From Pauljensenia sp902373545 (GTDB lineage Bacteria; Actinomycetota; Actinomycetes; Actinomycetales; Actinomycetaceae): a DNA stretch of 19,257 nt. The stretch is taken from positions 1-19,257 of the forward strand of contig NZ_JAPWAG010000037.1 of assembly GCF_041432775.1 (NCBI RefSeq). The letters run 5' to 3'. Of the stretch, positions 15,445 through 19,257 are shown one piece after another (position 1 is the stretch's first letter; every line of letters begins with the position of its first letter). The position numbers and the translations under genes were made by a program. The notes beneath the pieces are model-generated. The model had not been told where the DNA came from, did not search any database, and saw only the letters and a list, made by a program, of their open reading frames with translations.

Positions 15445-15531
15445 GGTCCTCCGCGTGACGGTATCATCCGAACCTCCCCAGGGCAGGAATGCAGCAAGGA
15501 TAAGGGTGCGCTGCCGGGTGCGCGGAGGATC
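15445..15531 (+). ncRNA. ffs: Small signal recognition particle RNA (4.5S type)
   Basis: The terminal stem GGTCCTCCGCG (15445-15455) pairs with CGCGGAGGATC (15521-15531), one G-U pair. The apical domain holds the conserved GGCAGGAATGCAGCAAGG with a GGAA tetraloop closed by GCA/TGC and the asymmetric AGCAAGG side, the Ffh binding site. Length of about 87 nt suits the bacterial small SRP RNA that lacks the Alu domain. It acts with Ffh and FtsY in co-translational membrane targeting. Ends are estimated from the stem and could be off by a few bases. Confidence 0.93.
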
Positions 15532-15628
15532 TCTGTATATGCTGCTCGGTTTCGGTCGGCCGCAGGACGCAAAACTAGGGTGTGCTTCAAGCCACATCGT
15601 TTGATTTTGCATCTCGGTGAGAAGCGTG

Positions 15629-15640
15629 TAAGCTTATGCT
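15629..15640 (+). promoter_or_regulatory. Candidate -10 region of tRNA-Arg
   Basis: TAAGCT (15629-15634) follows AAGCGTG, as at the SRP RNA promoter. A second -10-like TATGCT overlaps at 15635-15640. Either would start transcription shortly before the tRNA at 15656. Confidence 0.45.
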
Positions 15641-15655
15641 CAGCCAAACGGCACA

Positions 15656-15728
15656 GCGCCCGTAGCTCAATGGATAGAGCATCTGATTACGGTTCAGAAG
15701 GTTGGGGGTTCGAGTCCCTCCGGGCGCG
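15656..15728 (+). tRNA. tRNA-Arg(ACG)
   Basis: The acceptor GCGCCCG (15656-15662) pairs with CGGGCGC (15721-15727), with discriminator G15728. D arm GCTC...GAGC is present. The anticodon stem is TCTGA/TCAGA with loop TTACGGT and anticodon ACG, which reads CGU, CGC and CGA after A34 deamination. The T arm has GGGGGTTCGAGTCCCTC. CCA is not encoded, unlike tRNA-Ser nearby, so it must be added by CCA transferase. Confidence 0.97.
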
Positions 15729-15776
15729 CAGCGGCCCCCCTCGGTGCGATCCACCGGTGGGGGTTCTGCATTTTTG

Positions 15777-15805
15777 AAAAGGCACTCCTGCGGGGGTGCT
15801 TTTTT
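15777..15805 (+). terminator. Intrinsic terminator after tRNA-Arg
   Basis: GGCACTCC and GGGGGTGC pair around a short TGC-type loop, flanked by AAAA and TTTTTT. It starts 49 nt after the tRNA. Confidence 0.85.
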
Positions 15806-16043
15806 CATATCCGAAGTCGCCCGTGGTGATCGGCGCGGAGCGGCCGACACGCGAGCTGCGGTTCGAGCCTCTCACCCCCCATCTCCGTGGTAGCTCAGGG
15901 TTATAGGACACTACGTGTTGCTGGAAGGGTGACTTTTTGGCTTTCTGGTGCGGGAAAGTCGGTATAGAAGGTGGTGGCATCTGCTCGCGTCTTCGTGTGG
16001 GCAGCGTCTGTACATTAGCTCCGTGATTCTGCGCGCGGGCCCC
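15806..16043. other. Intergenic sequence before repeat island 2, nothing recognised
   Basis: It holds a stretch that vaguely recalls tRNA arms (15855-15930), but no foldable tRNA. No credible gene or other repeat was seen. Confidence 0.45.
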
Positions 16044-16790
16044 GGACTGTGCGCGCGTGGGTCGGTGGGCCCTTTTACTGGTAGTGGTAACCCGTTCCTG
16101 CGCAGCTGGGCCCTATTGGTGGCAGTGTGGGCGGCCCGCCTGGGCTACCACCTGTGGGGTTATCCTGCGCATGAAGGGGCCCGGGTATCCACTTGTCCGG
16201 CCGATCCTGCCACCCCCGTGGATGATGCCGCCATCCCTGTGGGCGATGGCGCCACCCCTGCGTCGATTGCCTCCGTAAATGGCCGCGGTTGAGCTTGTTA
16301 CCCTCGCATGTGGGTAGGAAGCGAGCATGCGGATAGCTTATGAACATGCGGATAGCTTCGTAACCTATCCGCAAGCGCCTAACCTATCCGCGAAGGCTGA
16401 ACCTATCCGCGAGCGGCAGGCCCAGTCAGCTGCCGCCACGCATACTCGTTCCTGCGCAGCTGGGCCCGATAGGTGGCAGTGTGGGCGGCCCGCCTGGACT
16501 ACCACCTGTGGGGTTAACCTGCGCATGAAGGGACCCGGGTATCCACCTATCCGGGACTGTGCGCGTGGGCCCCTTGACTGGTAGTGGTAACCCGTTCCTG
16601 TGCAGCTGGGCCCTATTGGTGGCAGTGTGGGCGGCCTGCCTGGGCTACCACCTGTGGGGTTAACCTGCGCATGAAGGGGCCCGGGTATCCACTTGTCCGG
16701 CCGATCCTGCCGTCCCTGTGGCCGATGCCGCCATCCCTGTGGGCGATGGCACCACCCTTGCGTCGATCGCACCCGAGCTCATCACACCTA
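16044..16790. repeat. Noncoding repeat island 2 (three 73-bp cores, 21-bp tandem, octamer array)
   Basis: Order: flank starting GGACTGTGCGCGCG; core 3 (16099-16171); three 21-bp-type units starting at 16203; octamer array (16310-16410); core 4 (16453-16525); truncation, then a second GGACTGTGCGCG flank at 16554; core 5 (16599-16671); tandem units; degenerate tail with one more CTATCCGC. All cores are 73 bp. Around core 5, GGGCCCCTT (16567-16575) and AAGGGGCCC (16674-16682) make a further outer stem. The core-to-array distance exceeds that of island 1 by 21 bp, one tandem unit, and array-to-next-core distance is identical (43 bp). It lies between tRNA-Arg and the 3' end of gluQ. Confidence 0.85.
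16310..16410. repeat. Mirror-symmetric octamer array 2, 19-bp period
   Basis: The octamers start at 16310 (degenerate GTGGGTAG), 16329 and 16348 (GCGGATAG), then at 16365, 16384 and 16403 (CTATCCGC). Every step within an arm is 19 bp, as in array 1 at 14173-14273. The central 9-bp gap is also the same. Confidence 0.9.
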
Positions 16791-16925
16791 TCCGCCGCAT
16801 CAGGGGCTTACCCCAGCAACACAACAAGATTGATCACCCAGTCACGCGCCCCGACGGACCCCTTCGCCGCCCGCCGCCCGATGGTCGCCGCCCGCTGTTC
16901 GCTGCCCGTTGCCCGCCGCCCGTCG
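16791..16925. other. GC-rich spacer after repeat island 2
   Basis: The last 70 bases are a low-complexity run of GCCCG-type words (CGCCGCCCGCCGCCCG and variants) ending at the gluQ stop codon. I see no gene or clear terminator. Confidence 0.45.
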
Positions 16926-17840
16926 CTACGCGTTCGGCGGTGTCACGACCCACGGGTCGGTGGGCAGCGAGCGCAGCCCGGAAATCCCCAGCACATCCGC
17001 AATGTCGGCGGCGCAACGCGCCCCGGGCACACCAAGCGAGCAACCGATAAACGCGACGACGTCCGCCGTGGACCAGCCCAGGCCTCGTAAATCGGCCAGC
17101 GTGACCGCGCCGTCGTGCTTGGCCAGGCGAGCGCCCGACGGGGCCAGCGCGAGCGGCACGTGCGCATAAACGGGGACGGGCGCACCCAGCAGGTGGGCGA
17201 GCTGAGCTTGGGCAGGCGCCTGGGAGAGCAGGTCGAAACCGCGCACAACCTGGTCGACGCCCTGGAACGCGTCGTCGACGACGGCCGCCAGGTTGTAGGC
17301 GGGCACGCCGTCCGCGCGGCGCACGACGAAGTGGTCGACAGCCCCGGTGTAGGAGCCGTGCAGCTCGTCGAACACGGTCCACTCGGGCGAGGGCGCGGCT
17401 AGACGTAGGGCGGGCTTGCGGCCCAACGCGGCGAGCTCCTCGCGCTTGCGGGCGCGCTCCTCCTCGGACAGACCAAGGCACGTGCCCGGGTAGTGGCCGG
17501 GCGGCACGTGCGGGGCGGACGCGGCCTCGCGGATGTCGCGGCGGGTGCAGTAGCACTCGAAGATGAGGCCTCGCTCGGCCAGCGACGCTAGGGCGGCCTC
17601 GTGCGCGTCGGCCCGCTCGGTCTGGATGAGGGGCTCGCCGTCCCAGTCGATGCCGATGGCCTCCAAGTCGGCGATCTGGCGCTGCGCCGACCCCGCGCGC
17701 TCCCGGTCGATGTCCTCGATACGCAGAACAAAGCGCCGCCCGGTCGTGCGCGCCCATGCCCACGCGAGGATCGCGGTGCGCAGGTTCCCCAAGTGGAAAT
17801 CGCCTGTGGGGGAGGGTGCGAATCGTCCGGTGTTCGTCAT
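16926..17840 (-). CDS. gluQ: Glutamyl-Q tRNA(Asp) synthetase
   Basis: A 304-residue paralogue of the glutamyl-tRNA synthetase catalytic core, without an anticodon-binding domain. It attaches glutamate to queuosine in tRNA-Asp. From the chosen start MTNTGRFAPSPTG, the HIGH-type motif is HLGN. A zinc site of CYC followed by HYPGTC provides Cys, Cys, Tyr and Cys ligands. The adenylate-binding VVRRADGVPAYNLAAVVDD comes next, and the KMSKS loop is RLAKHDG. Length (about 300) and the missing C-terminal domain separate it from GltX. ATG 17840 is chosen because TACACT lies 6 nt upstream (leaderless layout) and the protein then begins where the family does. An ATG at 17861, preceded by GGGAGGAGG, would add 7 residues and remains possible. 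It runs towards repeat island 2. Confidence 0.92.
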   Translation of the reverse strand: MTNTGRFAPSPTGDFHLGNLRTAILAWAWARTTGRRFVLRIEDIDRERAGSAQRQIADLEAIGIDWDGEPLIQTERADAHEAALASLAERGLIFECYCTRRDIREAASAPHVPPGHYPGTCLGLSEEERARKREELAALGRKPALRLAAPSPEWTVFDELHGSYTGAVDHFVVRRADGVPAYNLAAVVDDAFQGVDQVVRGFDLLSQAPAQAQLAHLLGAPVPVYAHVPLALAPSGARLAKHDGAVTLADLRGLGWSTADVVAFIGCSLGVPGARCAADIADVLGISGLRSLPTDPWVVTPPNA

Positions 17841-17846
17841 GGCCTC

Positions 17847-17852
17847 AGTGTA
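17847..17852 (-). promoter_or_regulatory. Leaderless-type -10 of gluQ
   Basis: On the minus strand TACACT, 6 nt (GAGGCC) and ATG 17840. It would place the transcription start at the start codon. It conflicts with the longer start at 17861, so mapping the 5' end would settle both. Confidence 0.45.
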
Positions 17853-17861
17853 CGAGGCCAT

Positions 17862-18215
17862 GGCCTCCTCCCGGGATCCACCTTCCCGCGCGCGAGTGAG
17901 GACGTCACCATCGTTGAGGAGGGCCAGGCATCGTGTGAACCTCCCCGCACGCGAGTGAGGACGGGGCGGGACCCGTCTTGCCGTCGGCGGCTCTCCTCAG
18001 CAGTGGCGATCCCCAGCAGTGGCTGCCCTCCATACCGGCGGCTTGCGCGCGGGCTGTTGCGCGACAGCTCGCCGAGCCCTTCGTCGTCTGAGAGGCGCTG
18101 CGCCCGGCTGCGCGAGATGAGCGGGAGCTGCCCGGGCCTCGTGCTGCCCGCCGAGCCCGATGCCCGGCTGTGCGAGATGAGTGGGAGCTGCCCGGGCCTC
18201 GTGCCACGGAAAGCG
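17862..18215. other. Divergent gluQ-crcB intergenic region
   Basis: About 350 bp with no credible gene. It contains CGCGAGTGAGGACG twice (17891-17904 and 17950-17963) and the 42-bp direct repeat listed separately. I see no fluoride riboswitch in front of crcB. Confidence 0.5.
18102..18203. repeat. Direct repeat of 42 bp, two copies at a 60-bp step
   Basis: Copies at 18102-18143 and 18162-18203 differ at two positions by eye. Both contain GAGATGAG and end GCCCGGGCCTCGTGC, close to the GGCCTCGTC word. The second copy ends 13 bp before the crcB -10. Confidence 0.85.
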
Positions 18216-18221
18216 TACAGT
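18216..18221 (+). promoter_or_regulatory. Leaderless-type -10 of the crcB pair
   Basis: TACAGT, 7 nt (GGGAGGC) and ATG 18229. The GGGAGG leaves only 1 nt to the ATG, too close to serve as a ribosome site. Confidence 0.5.
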
Positions 18222-18228
18222 GGGAGGC

Positions 18229-18687
18229 ATGGCAAACAAGTGGATCCCCGACTGGCTGGCGGTTTTCGTGGGCGGCGTCGCGGGCACGGCTGCGCGCGCG
18301 GGCCTGGACGAGGCGGCGAAGGCCTCCCCTGTGCGCGGCCTCTTCCTGCCCTGGTCGACGCTGACGGTCAACCTCGTGGGCGCGTTCCTGCTGGGCGTGC
18401 TGACCGCGTGGGTGACCTGCCGACTCGCGCGCGGCGACGGGAATACGGCCAGCCTTAAGGCCCTGAAACTGCTGATTGGCACCGGTTTTGCGGGCGCGTT
18501 CACGACGTACGGGACGTATATTGTGGCGTCGGCGGGGTACGTCTCGCTCAACGGTATTGCCGAGGCCGTGGCCCAATCCCTGGGTCTCCTCGCCCTGGGT
18601 GCAGCGTGCGCGTGGGCGGGTGTGCGCGTGGGGGAGTGGGTGTGTCCGCCGGTGGGCGGCGGCGCGCGCGGAGGTGAGGAAGCGTGA
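18229..18687 (+). CDS. crcB: CrcB/Fluc fluoride channel subunit 1
   Basis: 152 residues and four membrane helices. Fluc channels export fluoride as dual-topology dimers. Motifs from MANKWIPDW: VGGVAGTAARAGLDE (helix 1), TVNLVGAFLLG with the polar-track Asn48, and GTGFAGAFTTYGTY in the broken third helix. The usual segment is TTFSTF; here both pore-lining Phe positions are Tyr (Tyr94 and Tyr97). A hydrophilic, Gly-rich C-terminal tail follows helix 4. A longer frame starts at 18181 but has no family resemblance before Met at 18229. It overlaps the next subunit by 4 nt. Paired crcB genes usually encode a heterodimer of opposed subunits. Confidence 0.9.
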   Translation: MANKWIPDWLAVFVGGVAGTAARAGLDEAAKASPVRGLFLPWSTLTVNLVGAFLLGVLTAWVTCRLARGDGNTASLKALKLLIGTGFAGAFTTYGTYIVASAGYVSLNGIAEAVAQSLGLLALGAACAWAGVRVGEWVCPPVGGGARGGEEA

Positions 18688-19052
18688 GTGGCATCGTGTT
18701 TTTCGGCGTGGCACTGGCGGGCGGTGTGGGCGCGTGCGCGCGCTTCGGGCTGGATCGTTTTGTGCAGAGCGCCGTGTCGTCGTGGGGCGAGCCTGCGGCG
18801 GCGAAGCTCGGCATCCTCGTCGTCAACGTTGTTGGTTGCTTCCTGGCTGGCGTGGCGACGCAGCTGGTGCCCGCGGCCGCCATGCCGATCGTGTCCACCG
18901 GCTTTTTGGGTGGTTTCACAACGTTTTCGACGGCGGTCCTGGACGCGGTGACGCTGTGGGGTGACGGGTTTCGCGGCCGAGCGTTGGTCCTCGCGCTGGG
19001 CACGTGGGCGGCTTCGTGGGCGGCTGCGCTCGTGGGCATCGCCGTCGCGTGA
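18684..19052 (+). CDS. crcB: CrcB/Fluc fluoride channel subunit 2
   Basis: 122 residues, normal length, four membrane helices. Motifs: ALAGGVGACARFGLDR (helix 1, with the conserved Arg), ILVVNVVGCFLAG with Asn48, and STGFLGGFTTFSTAVLD in the third helix. Of the two pore phenylalanines the first is kept (Phe81) and the second is Ala84. The start is GTG at 18684 in a GTGA overlap with subunit 1, with GGAGG upstream inside the first gene. Tight coupling supports assembly of a heterodimer with subunit 1. It is followed by the palindromic element at 19117. Confidence 0.92.
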   Translation: MSGIVFFGVALAGGVGACARFGLDRFVQSAVSSWGEPAAAKLGILVVNVVGCFLAGVATQLVPAAAMPIVSTGFLGGFTTFSTAVLDAVTLWGDGFRGRALVLALGTWAASWAAALVGIAVA

Positions 19053-19116
19053 CGTTCCGGGGCGTTCCGGGCGGATCGGTCTCTCGGTGACGTCGTACCC
19101 TCCGCGGTTGGTTACC

Positions 19117-19238
19117 CCAAAATGTCGCACGTAATTCCCCTGTGGCTATTTCAAGTTTTGAAATCGGATCGTTGGAATTGCAACGTTTTCTAGGGTGCTA
19201 AGAAAAGTGAGGGTACCCAAATTACGTGCGACTTTTGG
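19117..19238. repeat. ERIC-like palindromic element, copy D (122 bp, inverted relative to B)
   Basis: Left end CCAAAATGTCGCACGTAATT (19117-19136), right end AATTACGTGCGACTTTTGG (19220-19238). It aligns with the reverse complement of 121-238 throughout, including ATTTCAAGTTTTGAAAT and CGTTGGAATTGCAACG. It lies 64 bp past the crcB stop. The sequence after it (GCGAGGCCGGGG) is a variant of the GACGAGGCC word. Confidence 0.8.
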
Positions 19239-19257
19239 AGAGGGCGAGGCCGGGGCG

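Noticed and set aside
15226..15612. 128-codon minus-strand frame
   Set aside because: It crosses the SRP RNA antisense, with no family resemblance or ribosome site.
15855..15930. Degenerate tRNA (GGTTCGAGCC and GTAGCTCAGG words)
   Set aside because: Neither the T stem nor the D stem pairs properly, the arms are in the wrong order, and no anticodon arm can be drawn. At most a remote relic.
15587..15980. Minus-strand frames over tRNA-Arg
   Set aside because: The peptide with GTRTPNLLNRNQMLYPLSYG is a typical false protein from the antisense of a tRNA.
13938..16790. Integron attC sites
   Set aside because: Single GCCTAAC-like words occur, but there is no matching GTTAGGC partner at attC spacing, no gene cassettes and no integrase.
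16584..17090. Recurring plus-strand peptide containing SCAAGPYWWQCGRPAW in the repeat islands
   Set aside because: It recurs only because the DNA repeats. There is no ribosome site, the frame does not survive the 19-bp-period array, and the palindromic structure explains conservation better.
18050..18228. Fluoride riboswitch before crcB
   Set aside because: I could not find the conserved GGNGAUGG and CUGAU elements or the pseudoknot, and a leaderless start would leave no room for one.

Overview
The window is about 19 kb of high-GC DNA. Gene content and style point to an actinobacterium: dense operons joined by 4-bp ATGA/GTGA overlaps, GTG starts, leaderless-type promoters, an actinobacterial small SRP RNA, and terminators that are long GC hairpins without U-tracts. 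My best guess is the Actinomyces/Schaalia group. This is inferred from style and protein resemblance, not from any database search.

Layout, left to right. Positions 1-769 hold no gene. They carry one and a half copies of a short palindromic element and a G-rich degenerate tandem array that ends in a 32-bp perfect palindrome. Positions 770-6482 (minus strand) are an oligopeptide ABC importer: oppA lipoprotein, a strong terminator hairpin, then oppB, oppC and a fused two-domain ATPase. Positions 6743-10344 (minus strand) are a five-gene, fully overlapping operon: MarR-type regulator, ATPase, two permeases and a lipoprotein of the glycine-betaine/osmoprotectant (OpuC/ProX) class. A lone six-helix potassium channel (10624-11328, plus) converges on a UraA-type uracil permease (11650-13023, minus). 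A small proline-rich membrane protein follows at 13182-13637.

The second half is RNA-rich. It has tRNA-Ser(GGA), a YbaK-type aminoacyl-tRNA deacylase, the SRP RNA, tRNA-Arg(ACG) and glutamyl-Q tRNA(Asp) synthetase. It ends with a pair of CrcB/Fluc fluoride channel subunits. Two large noncoding repeat islands (about 13938-14455 and 16044-16790) lie between a tRNA gene and the 3' end of the next minus-strand gene.

The most unusual content is in the repeats. (1) Two copies of a mirror-symmetric array have three GCGGATAG octamers at exactly 19-bp steps, then three CTATCCGC octamers at exactly 19-bp steps. (2) Each array is embedded among 73-bp palindromic cores, five in all, with no length variation. 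(3) A roughly 120-bp ERIC-like element with inverted ends occurs in three full copies and one partial copy. (4) The 9-mer GACGAGGCC occurs about 20 times, far above chance, and often forms the arms of intergenic hairpins. Several single genes also show TANNNT-N6/7-ATG, the signature of leaderless transcription.
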